NCBI GenBank assembly: GCA_007136375.1
Contig: SLHB01000154.1
Span: forward strand, 1-22,849
Length of the DNA: 22,849 bases
Reading direction: 5' to 3'
Origin: Candidatus Hydrogenedentota bacterium
GTDB taxonomy: Bacteria; Hydrogenedentota; Hydrogenedentia; Hydrogenedentales; SLHB01
The first letter of the stretch is position 1; each line of letters opens with the position of its first letter. The notes beneath the pieces were generated by a model, which worked only from the letters and a program-made list of their open reading frames with translations, did not search any database and was not told the DNA's origin. This document shows positions 14,891 to 22,849 of this stretch, one piece after another. The position numbers and the translations under genes are program-made.

Positions 14891-17289
14891 AAACCGTCGC
14901 CCTACATGAGCGCATTCCCCCTGTCCGGGGCCTCGTAACGCTCCACAATCGCAAGGGCAAGCCCTTCGGCTTTACGCAGCTCGCCCGCTGGTTGCGCCTC
15001 AACCGCACGGTCTACAAAACGGAAAAGGCGGATCTTCTTGTCCATGGCGCGGTTCCGCGATTCTTCGAGGATCTCGTCCGTTTCTGCGCCGACGTATACG
15101 ATCCGCGCATCTCCGTGCCCCTTCACTTGGCGGTTTCGTTGCGAACCGACGCTACGGCGCCGCCGCCCGATCTGGCCCGGCTCCGCGGCTTTGGCCTTGC
15201 GGGCGTGTTCCTCGCGCAGAACGGCGCGGCTGCGGCCCACGCCGCGGCCTGGTTGGACGCCGCGCGGGACGCGGATCTGCCCTCGCGGATCCAGGTGCAA
15301 CCCCCCTTTCCCGAGGACTTCGACGCGGAAGCCTACGCCGCCGCCATGGCCGCGAAGGGCGTGACCGCCGCCAACGTCATCCTGGCAGACGCCTTTCTGC
15401 CGAAGACAAAGGGCGCCGGCGGCGCCGAGGGGAGCCGGCGCGCCGCGGAGCGGATGAACCGGTTGGTCCGGGCCTTCGCCGACGCGGGCGTTGAGGCGAA
15501 CCTCTACGGGGCGCCCTTGTGTTGGGTCGACGCCGACAACCTCGGCCGCGCCGGCAACAGCGCCCTCTACTTCCTGGACCATCAGCAATACACGAAGCCC
15601 TCGTACGACCTCGCCGAACTCCTGTTCGGCAGGACCCCGCCCGCGGCCGCCGCCATCGTCACGGCGATGCTCGGCCGCTACACGCATCTGAGAAACCCCG
15701 CTGACGAATGGGTGCTGGAGCACCTGGTGACGAAGCGTCAGTTCCTGCGCCGGGTCGTGATGTTCGGGCGCAAGCTCATCCGCGGCCGGGAACGGGGCGT
15801 CATCGGCGGCCCGAAGGCGAAGGATCCCGCCGCCGAGCCTTCCTACGAGGAGGCGGTGACCCAGGCGTTGGCGGCGAAGGCAAAGGCTTTGGGGCCCATC
15901 TGCGGCGCCTGCCGGTTCAGGCGCGTGTGCGACCGGGATACGAAAGCCTTCCGGCGCGCCTTGCCGGGCCTGTCCATCACGGCGCAGGAGGGCGAGCCCG
16001 TGGCCTCGGCGTTGGCGTTGACGGCGGACCAGCCCAAGCACTACGACGCCATCGACAGCGCGCGCCTCGGCGTCCGCGAGGACTGGCTCGCCTTGGCCCG
16101 CGAAGCGAATCAACTCATCACGGATACGCCGCCTACCCACGAGTTCGGCCGGGATCGCGTTTTGGCCGAGCAAGGCTTTCACGTCCGCATGCCCGGCGCC
16201 ATCCGCTGGCACTCGATGACGGCGGGCGAGACGCGCAGCACCCTCTTCCACTGGGGCCACGCGCCCTTTACCGTCTCCGCCATGTTCGGCGGGGGCATCG
16301 CTGACTATGTGGGCTTCGCCGTGGGCCGGGCCATCCGCATCGTGTGCCGGATGGACGCCTTCTCGCACCGGATCGTTCTCCATGTCGCCGAGGATGGCAG
16401 GTATGTGCTGCTGCGGGACGGCGCGCCCATGACGCCCGTGGAGTTCGAGGGATCCTTCTACGCCCCTGTCCGGCTGCCCACGGTGTGTCAGCTCCGGTTC
16501 AGCCTGTGGAATATCGACGAGTCCGTCTGCACCCAGAATCTCCAAGTCTGGGAGGGCGTCTCCGCGGACGAACCGCCCGCCCGCAAGCCCCAGGTGTCCT
16601 TCATCATCGTGAGCACCCGCTTTACCCGGCGGCTCCAAGCCGTGCTGCAAAGCATCGCCCACCAGACTGGCGTGGAGCACGGAGACATGGAGGTTGTCGT
16701 GGGTTACGTCCCCGGCGTGGACGCCACGGACGACGTCATCAACTCCATGCAGTTCACCTACCCGGACTTGCGCATCGTGCGGTCGGGCTTCCCCGAGCAA
16801 CGGGCCAAGGCGAAAGGCCTCATCATCAACGAGTCCGTGGCCCGGTCCTCTGGCGATTGGATTGTCATTCTCGATTCGGACATCCTCCTGCACCCCGGTT
16901 TTGTCGCGGGTTTGCTCGAACTGCCGCCCGAAGCCAAGTTTGTGGCGCCGAAGGGGCGGAAGATGTTGACCCGGGAGACGACCGCCCGGATCCTCCTGGG
17001 CGAGGCCACGCCCTGGCGCGACTGGGACGAACTGCTGCCCGGCCCGGGCGAGTCCCGCTTCCAAGAAGCGCGGGAAGGGGGGACCCTCCCCGTGGGTTTC
17101 TGCCAGTGCTTCCGGCGATACTGCTTCGACACGGTGCAGTACCACGAGTACGAGCACTTCGAGGGCGCGGATTGGGAGTTCTCCATCGAGATGAACCAGC
17201 ACTTCGGCCCCGTGGTGTGGATCGAGCGGCCCGTGCTGCACTTGGACCACGGCGGCAGCCAGTGGTTCGGCGCGACGGGGCACTTGTGA
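14887..17289 (+). CDS. Degenerate radical-SAM/SPASM-like protein fused to a family 2 glycosyltransferase
   Basis: An 800-residue protein with a GTG start and no clear own ribosome site. Residues ~1-330 look like a radical-SAM-type barrel by pattern: LLVHGAVP where GGEP is usual, then alternating strands and helices (GFGLAGVFLAQNG, VTAANVILADAF). The CxxxCxxC that binds the catalytic cluster is absent. Residues 339-348 hold C-x2-C-x5-C, the first part of a SPASM/twitch auxiliary-cluster motif, without the closing CxxxC. Residues ~420-560 form a beta-rich domain of unknown type. Residues ~569-800 are a GT-A family 2 domain (SFIIVSTRFTRRL..., metal-binding D663-S-D665, then FEGADWEFSIEM near the end). 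The C-terminal assignment is solid and the N-terminal one is inference. It heads a run of glycosyltransferase genes, 43 nt before the next, so a glycan-assembly role is likely. Confidence 0.72.
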   Translation: MKTVALHERIPPVRGLVTLHNRKGKPFGFTQLARWLRLNRTVYKTEKADLLVHGAVPRFFEDLVRFCADVYDPRISVPLHLAVSLRTDATAPPPDLARLRGFGLAGVFLAQNGAAAAHAAAWLDAARDADLPSRIQVQPPFPEDFDAEAYAAAMAAKGVTAANVILADAFLPKTKGAGGAEGSRRAAERMNRLVRAFADAGVEANLYGAPLCWVDADNLGRAGNSALYFLDHQQYTKPSYDLAELLFGRTPPAAAAIVTAMLGRYTHLRNPADEWVLEHLVTKRQFLRRVVMFGRKLIRGRERGVIGGPKAKDPAAEPSYEEAVTQALAAKAKALGPICGACRFRRVCDRDTKAFRRALPGLSITAQEGEPVASALALTADQPKHYDAIDSARLGVREDWLALAREANQLITDTPPTHEFGRDRVLAEQGFHVRMPGAIRWHSMTAGETRSTLFHWGHAPFTVSAMFGGGIADYVGFAVGRAIRIVCRMDAFSHRIVLHVAEDGRYVLLRDGAPMTPVEFEGSFYAPVRLPTVCQLRFSLWNIDESVCTQNLQVWEGVSADEPPARKPQVSFIIVSTRFTRRLQAVLQSIAHQTGVEHGDMEVVVGYVPGVDATDDVINSMQFTYPDLRIVRSGFPEQRAKAKGLIINESVARSSGDWIVILDSDILLHPGFVAGLLELPPEAKFVAPKGRKMLTRETTARILLGEATPWRDWDELLPGPGESRFQEAREGGTLPVGFCQCFRRYCFDTVQYHEYEHFEGADWEFSIEMNQHFGPVVWIERPVLHLDHGGSQWFGATGHL

Positions 17290-17332
17290 GCCGCGAGGCG
17301 ACAGCCGGGACGCCGGCGCGGGATTTGCCGTA

Positions 17333-18598
17333 ATGCGGATCGCCTTTGTGGATTTGCTCTTCGCGTGGCCGCCCCCGGGCGGCGCGCAAGCGGATCTCTA
17401 CTACACGATCAACGGCCTTCAGAACCAGGGCCATGATGTCCATCTCTTCGCGCCATCCTATCCCGACACCTGGCGGCACGGCGGCTTCGATCCCGGCGCA
17501 CTGCCGTTTCCTTCCACGTCCCCGTCCATTCCGTGGGACGCCGTGACGCCGAACCGGCTGGCGAAGACCCTTCGGACTCAGGTGGACGCGTGGGCGCCCG
17601 ACGTGGTGTTCCTGGGCTTCGCGCGCTATTTCAAGCCCTACATCATCGAAGCGCTGGCCCATTACCCCCTCATCTCGCGCTACTACATGTACGAGCACAT
17701 CTGCATCCGGGACTTCTACTTGTACCGGGAGTGGCAGACCTGCCCGAATGACTTTCCCCGCACGCCCAACGTCTGCCGGAGTTGCGCCATGGAATGTTGG
17801 GGCGGCGAGATCGTCCGGACGGGGCCGCAGACGCCGTACATCGCCGAACTGCTTCGCGCGGGCGCCCTGTCCCCGGGCTATCACCGCCTGTTCATGGGCG
17901 CGTTACGGAAGTGCGACGCCGTCATCGTGAACAATCCCATGGCGGTCGCGCGCATCGAGGATTACTGCCCCTACGCCTGCGTCGTGCCGGGTGGTGTTAT
18001 GATGGAGGACTACGCCGGTTGGCTGCCGCTGGAAGAGCGGCCGGACCGCGAGCGGACCGTCATCCTGATGACCGGCCGGACGGATCGGCCGCTCAAGGGC
18101 ATGGATGTTCTCGTCTGGGCCGGGAAGGCCTTGTCGCGTTTCCGCTCCGATTTCGAGATCTGGGTCACCGGCGACGAGGACCCCGTGGGCGAACCCTGGT
18201 TCAAGGCTTGCGGCTGGCGGAACCACAGCGAGGTCGTGGAGTTGTACCGGGAGGCGGATCTCGTCGTGGCCCCAAGCATTTGGCAAGAGCCCTATGGCCT
18301 CGTGGCCGTGGAAGGCATGGCGGCGGGACGCCCCGTGCTCGCGAGCCGGGTGGGCGGACTGCAAACCATCGTGCGCCACGGCGAGACGGGCTGCCTTTTC
18401 GAAGCGGAGGCCTCGGCGGAGCTTGCCCTGTATCTGGAGCGCCTGCTGGACGACCCGGCGGAGCGCCAGCGCATGGGCCGCCGCGGCCGGGAGATCGCCG
18501 AGGCGGAGTACGACTGGCAGCAGATCATCGACGATCACTATCCGCCGCTGCTAGAGCGGGTCGCCGCGGACGGCGCCGCCCGCATCGCTGGACCGTGA
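17333..18598 (+). CDS. GT4-family glycosyltransferase with four-Cys motif, paralogue 1
   Basis: A 421-residue cytoplasmic GT-B enzyme. The N-terminal Rossmann half begins MRIAFVDLLFAWPPPGGAQ, where GGAQ replaces the usual GGxE loop. The C-terminal half has GRTDRPLKG (K255, phosphate binding) and the donor-site EX7E motif, E319 to E327 in EPYGLVAVEGMAAG, followed by SRVGGLQTIV. A four-cysteine pattern lies at C124, C137, C148 and C151 (C-x12-C-x10-C-x2-C) around TCPNDFPRTPNVCRSC. GT4 enzymes retain the sugar's alpha configuration; the donor and acceptor here are unknown. The gene lies 43 nt after the fusion gene and 43 nt before the next paralogue. The ribosome site is weak, and the MRIAF start is shared by all paralogues. 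Confidence 0.9.
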   Translation: MRIAFVDLLFAWPPPGGAQADLYYTINGLQNQGHDVHLFAPSYPDTWRHGGFDPGALPFPSTSPSIPWDAVTPNRLAKTLRTQVDAWAPDVVFLGFARYFKPYIIEALAHYPLISRYYMYEHICIRDFYLYREWQTCPNDFPRTPNVCRSCAMECWGGEIVRTGPQTPYIAELLRAGALSPGYHRLFMGALRKCDAVIVNNPMAVARIEDYCPYACVVPGGVMMEDYAGWLPLEERPDRERTVILMTGRTDRPLKGMDVLVWAGKALSRFRSDFEIWVTGDEDPVGEPWFKACGWRNHSEVVELYREADLVVAPSIWQEPYGLVAVEGMAAGRPVLASRVGGLQTIVRHGETGCLFEAEASAELALYLERLLDDPAERQRMGRRGREIAEAEYDWQQIIDDHYPPLLERVAADGAARIAGP

Positions 18599-18641
18599 TG
18601 CATAAGGGGGCAGAAACGGGGGCCAAGGGAGCGCGGCGTTC

Positions 18642-19886
18642 ATGGGACGGAAGATGCGGATAGCCTTTGCCGACTTGAGCTTCTCGTGGCCGCCTCAGGG
18701 CGGCGCCCAAGTCAACGTGTACAACACCGCCCTTGGGTTGCAGGAGGCGGGCCACGAAGTCCATCTCTTCGCCCCCGCGTACGACGACTTTTGGTGGCAT
18801 GAGAGTTTCGACCCGGCGGCTCTGGCTTTTCCGGCCACGCCCATGCCCGCTACATGGGCGCGGCTCACCGGCACGAAGCTGGCGGACCTCTTCGTGCGTT
18901 ACATCCGGCCCTGGCGGCCCGACTTGGTCTACTTTGGCCTCGGCCACTACTTCAAGCCCTACGTGATTGAGGCCTTGGCCGAGTATCCCATCGTTTCCAG
19001 GTACTACATGTACGAGAATCTTTGCCTCCGGGGGTTTACGTTGTTCAAGGAAGACCAGACCTGTCCCAACGATTTCCCGCGGACGCCCAACGTGTGCCGC
19101 CGTTGCGCCCTGATGGGGTGGCGGGACAAGATACCCACGGGAGAGCCCGATCCTTTCGGTTACGAGCTGCTCCGGTCCCGGGCCCTGGCGCCCGCGTACC
19201 ATGGGCTGTTCCTCCGCGCCTTGGCGCAGTGCCGGGCGGTCGTCGTGAATAACGCGTTGGCGAAGGAGCGGCTTGAGGGGTATTGCCAAGAGACGCACGT
19301 CATACCGGGCGGCGTGTCCGTGGAGCAATTCGAGCACGAACCCTTGCGCGACCGGGAGGAACGGGAGCGCGCGGCCATCTTCATGCCGGGCCGGGCGAGC
19401 GATCCGCTGAAGGGGTTGGACATCCTCGCCCGGACGGCCGAGGCCCTCGCCGAGTGGCGCTCCGATTTCGAAGTGTGGGTCACCGAGACGGAAGACCGGT
19501 TGGAGCAGCCGTGGTACAAGCCCCTGGGTTGGCGAGATCGCCGGGGCGTCAGGGATCTCTACCGGCAAGCGGATATCGTCGTCGTTCCCAGCGTGTGGGA
19601 CGAGCCCTATGGCCTCGTGGGCGTGGAGGCCATGGCCGCGGGGCGCCCCCTCGTGGCGAGCCGGGTCGGCGGCTTGCAAGCCATTGTCCGCGAAGGGGAG
19701 ACGGGCTATCTGTTCCACAGGGAGTCCAGCGCGAGCCTGGCCTTTTACCTGAACCACTTGCTGGACCGCCCCGAACTCCGCGCGCGGATGGGCGCGCGTG
19801 GACGTGAAATCGCCGAGCAAGAGCACACATGGCGCCGCATCATCGAGCGGGACTACTTGCCGCTCCTTGAACGGATCGCCGCCTAG
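18642..19886 (+). CDS. GT4-family glycosyltransferase with four-Cys motif, paralogue 2
   Basis: A 414-residue GT-B enzyme, a full-length paralogue of its neighbours. It has SFSWPPQGGAQ in the first half, CLRGF then TCPNDFPRTPNVCRRC for the four-cysteine pattern, GRASDPLKG for the phosphate-binding Lys, and EPYGLVGVEAMAAGRP for EX7E. The ATG at 18642 has AAGGGAG 10 nt upstream; the MRIAF ATG at 18654 aligns with the other paralogues and is an alternative. Its C-terminal half is closest to paralogue 3 (both YRQADIV..PSVWDEPYGLV), indicating duplication. Separate retention of several copies suggests each adds a different sugar or linkage, which is inference. Confidence 0.9.
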   Translation: MGRKMRIAFADLSFSWPPQGGAQVNVYNTALGLQEAGHEVHLFAPAYDDFWWHESFDPAALAFPATPMPATWARLTGTKLADLFVRYIRPWRPDLVYFGLGHYFKPYVIEALAEYPIVSRYYMYENLCLRGFTLFKEDQTCPNDFPRTPNVCRRCALMGWRDKIPTGEPDPFGYELLRSRALAPAYHGLFLRALAQCRAVVVNNALAKERLEGYCQETHVIPGGVSVEQFEHEPLRDREERERAAIFMPGRASDPLKGLDILARTAEALAEWRSDFEVWVTETEDRLEQPWYKPLGWRDRRGVRDLYRQADIVVVPSVWDEPYGLVGVEAMAAGRPLVASRVGGLQAIVREGETGYLFHRESSASLAFYLNHLLDRPELRARMGARGREIAEQEHTWRRIIERDYLPLLERIAA

Positions 19887-20030
19887 CGGGATTCCTGTGT
19901 TTACCCAGGCGTCAATGCGAACCCATGACGGCGTCAGCCGCATTTTCCGAACACCGATGACAATGTATTGCAGACCCGGCGCGGTTGCGCGCGTCCCTAT
20001 TTTTAGCGCGGTTCTCAGGAGATTCCGCCC
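19887..20030 (+). other. Intergenic gap inside the GT4 array with a conserved leader
   Basis: The only sizeable gap in the cluster (144 nt). The stretch at 20008-20026 carries AGGAG 9 nt before the GTG of the next gene and closely matches 14717-14736. A GC hairpin-prone run (GCGCGGTTGCGCGC, about 19980-19993) precedes TATTTTTAG. No convincing -35/-10 pair or terminator is visible, so internal transcription is uncertain. Confidence 0.4.
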
Positions 20031-21266
20031 GTGCGCATAGCTTTCTGCGACATGGGCTTCTCTTGGCCGCCTCCCGGTGGCGCGCAAGTGGATCTGCACC
20101 ACACCATGTCCGCGTTGCAGCGCTCGGGGTATGACGTGCGGCTCTTCGCGCCGGTATACGAGGATCTGTGGCGGCACGGCCACTTCGATCCGGCGGCGCT
20201 TCCCTATCCCGCCACGCCCTTGCCCTTTGTCTGGGAGAAGGTGACCGCGCAACGCCTGTGCCGCGCCTTCCGCCGGGCCATCGACGATTGGCGGCCAGAC
20301 GTGGCCTTCGTGGGCTTTGGCCGCTACTTTAAGCCACACCTGATCCACGCCTTGAACGGGTATCCCATCATCTGCCGCTACTACATGTACGAGCACTTGT
20401 GCCTGCGCAACTTCTGGCTCTTTCTGGAAGGGCAGACCTGTCCCAACGACTACCTGCGGACGCCCAACGTGTGCCGGGCCTGCGCCCTGGATCTTTGGGG
20501 GCCTCACCTGAGCACGGGCGAATGGACGCCCTATGGCAGCGAACTGCTTCGCTCCGGCGCGTTGACGCCAGGTTATCATTCCGTGTTCACCCGGGCGTTG
20601 TCCAAGTGCCGCGTGGTTATCGTGAACAACGCCATGGCCGTTGAGCGTGTCAGGGACTTCTGTCCATACGCGTGCGTGGTTCCCGGTGGTGTGACCCTGT
20701 CCGACTACGATCCCTATGTTCCCTTGGAGGAGAAGGCGCCCAACGAGCGGAAGGTGATCCTCATGAGCGGGCGCGCGGACGATCCGCTCAAGGGCCTGGA
20801 CGTGCTGGTCCACGCCTGCGCGGCCCTTGCCGAATGGCGGTCCGATTTCGTAGTATGGGTTACTGGACTGGACGATCCCGTGGGGAAGCCATGGTATAAG
20901 CCCCGTGGCTGGCTGGATCCCGAGGGAGTGCGCGATCTCTACCGGCAAGCGGACATCGTGGCGATTCCCAGCGTATGGGACGAGCCCTACGGCTTGGTGG
21001 CGGTGGAAGCCATGGCGGCGGGACGTCCGGTGGTAGCCAGCCGCGTGGGCGGCCTCCAACACATTGTGCGGCCCGGCGAAACGGGCCACCTCTTCGAGCG
21101 CGAGTCCAGCGCGGGGCTTGCGCTTCTTTTGAATCGGCTGCTCGATGACCCCGGGGAACTGCGCCGCATGGGGCGGCGCTCCCGCGAAATCGCCGAAGCC
21201 GAATACGATTGGCGGCGGATCGTCGACACCCACTATCCACCCCTGTTGGAACGGGCGCTTCAATGA
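20031..21266 (+). CDS. GT4-family glycosyltransferase with four-Cys motif, paralogue 3
   Basis: A 411-residue GT-B enzyme starting at GTG with AGGAG 9 nt upstream. The layout matches its neighbours: MRIAFCDMGFSWPPPGGAQ; the four-cysteine region CLRNF...TCPNDYLRTPNVCRAC; GRADDPLKG; EPYGLVAVEAMAAGRP for the donor site; then SRVGGLQHIV. The TGA stop overlaps the ATG of the next gene as ATGA, so the two are translationally coupled and probably act together. DNA similarity to paralogue 2 is high through the EX7E region (about 19550-19690 versus 20930-21070), pointing to recent duplication or gene conversion. Confidence 0.9.
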   Translation: MRIAFCDMGFSWPPPGGAQVDLHHTMSALQRSGYDVRLFAPVYEDLWRHGHFDPAALPYPATPLPFVWEKVTAQRLCRAFRRAIDDWRPDVAFVGFGRYFKPHLIHALNGYPIICRYYMYEHLCLRNFWLFLEGQTCPNDYLRTPNVCRACALDLWGPHLSTGEWTPYGSELLRSGALTPGYHSVFTRALSKCRVVIVNNAMAVERVRDFCPYACVVPGGVTLSDYDPYVPLEEKAPNERKVILMSGRADDPLKGLDVLVHACAALAEWRSDFVVWVTGLDDPVGKPWYKPRGWLDPEGVRDLYRQADIVAIPSVWDEPYGLVAVEAMAAGRPVVASRVGGLQHIVRPGETGHLFERESSAGLALLLNRLLDDPGELRRMGRRSREIAEAEYDWRRIVDTHYPPLLERALQ

Positions 21267-21778
21267 GCGAAGTCAAGAAGGCGGGCGTGTTCTACAGCGA
21301 CGGGAGCGGCTTGGCGGCGCGGCTGCAAGAGCTGCGCCGGCGCCATCCCGAAGCCCATGTCACCGTCATCACACCGCAACACCATAGCCTGAACGAGCTG
21401 GAGGCCAGCCTGGCCGACGCCGTTCTGGAGCAGCCACACGCCCACTACCCCATCCGGGAGCCGGGCCGCCTCCGGGACCTGGTCCGCCAGATCCGCGCGG
21501 AACGGTTCGATGTGTTCGTCACTATGTACCCGAGCCCGCGGCTCCGCCTTATCGCCAGCATGAGCGGCGCGCGGCGGCCCCAGTGCTGGACCTATGAAAG
21601 CCGGATCATCCCCCTCGCCCGCACGCTTCCCGGCGCGGTGTTGGCCATTGCGGGGCGCGCCCTCAAAGGCCGCCTGAGCTACCTTTATTGGTGGTGCCGG
21701 GTGCGCTTTCACCGCGTGCCCATGCCGGGCGAGGTGGACAAGCTGGACCGCACCGGTCCCCGCTTGCCGCGCCGGTAG
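21263..21778 (+). CDS. Small protein resembling half of a GT9-type transferase
   Basis: A 171-residue protein coupled to paralogue 3 by an ATGA overlap and ending 10 nt before paralogue 4. It starts KKAGVFYSDGSGLAARLQELRRRHP, a Rossmann-like strand/helix opening, then VTVITPQHH, and LRDLVRQIRAERFDVFVTMYPSPRLRLIASMSGARRP. That last stretch recalls the N-terminal domain of family 9 heptosyltransferases (..R.ERFDV.V.......L...SGA..). Those enzymes run about 350 residues, so a complete C-terminal donor domain is missing. The C-terminal third has a moderately hydrophobic or amphipathic segment (LPGAVLAIAGRALKG, then YLYWWCRVRF) that could sit on the membrane. It could be an accessory subunit for a GT4 neighbour or a truncated transferase. 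Function not recognised with confidence. Confidence 0.65.
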   Translation: MSEVKKAGVFYSDGSGLAARLQELRRRHPEAHVTVITPQHHSLNELEASLADAVLEQPHAHYPIREPGRLRDLVRQIRAERFDVFVTMYPSPRLRLIASMSGARRPQCWTYESRIIPLARTLPGAVLAIAGRALKGRLSYLYWWCRVRFHRVPMPGEVDKLDRTGPRLPRR

Positions 21779-21788
21779 GAGGCGCGCC

Positions 21789-22849
21789 GTGCGCCTGGCC
21801 GTTGTGGACCTCCAGTTCTCGTGGCCGCCCCTCGGCGGCGCGGAAATCGACCTCTACCACGTCGTAAAGGGCCTGCGATGCCTTGGCCACGAAGTCCGGC
21901 TCTTCGCCGGCGGTGCGCGGGACGCGTCCTGGGAACAGGGTGGAATCGACGCGGATCGGGTGCCGTTTCCCCTGGAATTTCTCGAATTCGGTCCGGAAGT
22001 CCGGACGGATCCGGAACGAATCGCGGAGATTTGCCGGAAGGCCGTCGACGCATGGAGCCCGGACGCCGTGTTGATCGCCTTTGGGTTCTTTCTCAAGATC
22101 TTCGTCGCGAACGCCTTCAGGGACTACCCCATGGCGCTGCGCTACTACGCCTACGAAGGGGTCTGTCCCCGGGACTTCCGCCTTTTTCTGGACGGCAAGC
22201 CGTGTCCCCACAACTACCTCCGCGAGCCGGACGTGTGCCGCCGTTGCACCCTTGAATCCCGAAGCCGGGAGATCGCCAGCGGCCGCCCTGGGCCGTACGT
22301 CAGCGAGTATCTGACATGCAAGGCCTACGCGCCCGCCTTCTACAGTCAGACGATCCAGGCCATTGGCGCGGCCCGCACGGTCATCGTGTCCAACCCGATC
22401 ATGGCCCGCCATTTCGCCGGATGGAGTCCCGCCGTAATCGAAGTTCCCGGCGGAGCCGACACGAAGGCGTTGCGTTGCGAGAACGATCCTGGCGGCGCCG
22501 ATAGCCGCGGCAAGACGATCTTTCTCATGACCGGGCGGGTGGACGATCCCGCGAAAGGGCTGGGCGTGCTGCAGGAGGCCGCCTCGCGCTTGGCGAAGCG
22601 GCGGGACGGCTTCGAGGTCTGGGTCACGGCGGACGCCCAACCGCCCGGACCGGACGTGGTGAAGGCCGTGGGCTGGCGCGATCACCAGGGCATCATGGAG
22701 CTTTACCGCCAGGCTCATGTCTGTGTTGTTCCTTCGGTATGGGAAGAGCCCTTTGGCTTGGCCGCCGTGGAGGCTATGGCGGCGGGATTGCCCGTTGTCG
22801 CGAGCCGGGTGGGCGGGTTGCAACGGATCGTGGAGGATGGCGTCACGGG
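21789..22849 (+). CDS. GT4-family glycosyltransferase with four-Cys motif, paralogue 4 (3' end beyond the window)
   Basis: An open frame of 353 codons from GTG to the window edge, with a strong AGGAGG 6 nt upstream. It begins MRLAVVDLQFSWPPLGGAE; this copy keeps the canonical GGAE where the others have GGAQ. The four-cysteine pattern is conserved with altered flanks (CPRDF...PCPHNYLREPDVCRRC). GRVDDPAKG and the EX7E motif EPFGLAAVEAMAAG are present, followed by SRVGGLQRIV. It is the most divergent of the four, so it is an older duplicate or separately acquired. The last ~60 residues lie outside the window, as may more of the cluster. Confidence 0.9.
   Translation, partial: MRLAVVDLQFSWPPLGGAEIDLYHVVKGLRCLGHEVRLFAGGARDASWEQGGIDADRVPFPLEFLEFGPEVRTDPERIAEICRKAVDAWSPDAVLIAFGFFLKIFVANAFRDYPMALRYYAYEGVCPRDFRLFLDGKPCPHNYLREPDVCRRCTLESRSREIASGRPGPYVSEYLTCKAYAPAFYSQTIQAIGAARTVIVSNPIMARHFAGWSPAVIEVPGGADTKALRCENDPGGADSRGKTIFLMTGRVDDPAKGLGVLQEAASRLAKRRDGFEVWVTADAQPPGPDVVKAVGWRDHQGIMELYRQAHVCVVPSVWEEPFGLAAVEAMAAGLPVVASRVGGLQRIVEDGVT

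Noticed and set aside
14902..17283. A 793-codon minus-strand open frame
   Set aside because: It exactly shadows the radical-SAM-like/GT2 gene; the composition is antisense-like and there is no ribosome site.
18525..21263. A 912-codon open frame on the minus strand
   Set aside because: It lies antisense to two clear GT4 genes and the gap between them. High third-position GC in the real genes suppresses stops on the opposite strand, and the product shows no recognisable domain.
1..22849. CRISPR arrays, tRNA/rRNA genes, insertion sequences, phage genes
   Set aside because: No regularly spaced repeats, tRNA-like cloverleafs, transposase motifs or phage structural genes were seen on either strand.

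Overview
The window is GC-rich bacterial DNA coding on both strands, with strong Shine-Dalgarno sites before some genes and weak or absent ones before others. The gene content is a DUF6807/PmoA-like secreted protein, a large thermolysin-like protease ending in a dockerin type I module, DUF4190 membrane proteins, a sigma-54 (NtrC-type) two-component system and a glycosyltransferase cluster. This mix fits an environmental lineage of the Hydrogenedentota or Planctomycetota kind. That assignment is an inference from gene families; the sequence holds no rRNA or other phylogenetic marker. I saw no tRNA, rRNA, CRISPR array, transposase or phage gene.

Layout. (1) 1-8005, secreted and envelope proteins: a hairpin ending an off-window gene; a secreted alpha-helical repeat protein (+, 316-2190); a DUF6807 protein (-, 2350-3537); a promoter region divergent between it and a 1151-residue secreted M4-like metalloprotease with dockerin (+, 4083-7538); a near-textbook terminator; and a small cupin (-, 7628-8005). 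(2) 8309-11228, membrane proteins on the + strand: a DUF6391-like protein carrying an HxxEH motif, three consecutive DUF4190-type proteins, and a GtrB/ArnC-type membrane glycosyltransferase that may be read from a leaderless mRNA. (3) 11294-14454 on the - strand: a sensor histidine kinase and an NtrC-family response regulator, coupled by an ATGA overlap. (4) 14887-22849 on the + strand: a glycan-assembly cluster running off the right edge.

The glycan cluster begins with an 800-residue protein. Its N-terminal part resembles a radical-SAM/SPASM enzyme that has lost the catalytic CxxxCxxC cluster, and it is fused to a family 2 glycosyltransferase. Four tandem paralogous GT4 enzymes follow (the last cut by the window edge), all carrying the same four-cysteine pattern C-x12-C-x10-C-x2-C. 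A 171-residue protein, perhaps half of a GT9-like enzyme, sits between the third and fourth and overlaps the third by ATGA. Spacing and overlaps suggest one operon building a surface polysaccharide or glycoprotein glycan. The kinase/regulator pair is divergent from this cluster and is a reasonable, unproven, candidate regulator.

The most unusual items are the degenerate radical-SAM/GT2 fusion, the Cys-motif GT4 array with its embedded small partner, the HxxEH membrane protein, and the DxD-to-DAS change in the GtrB-type transferase.
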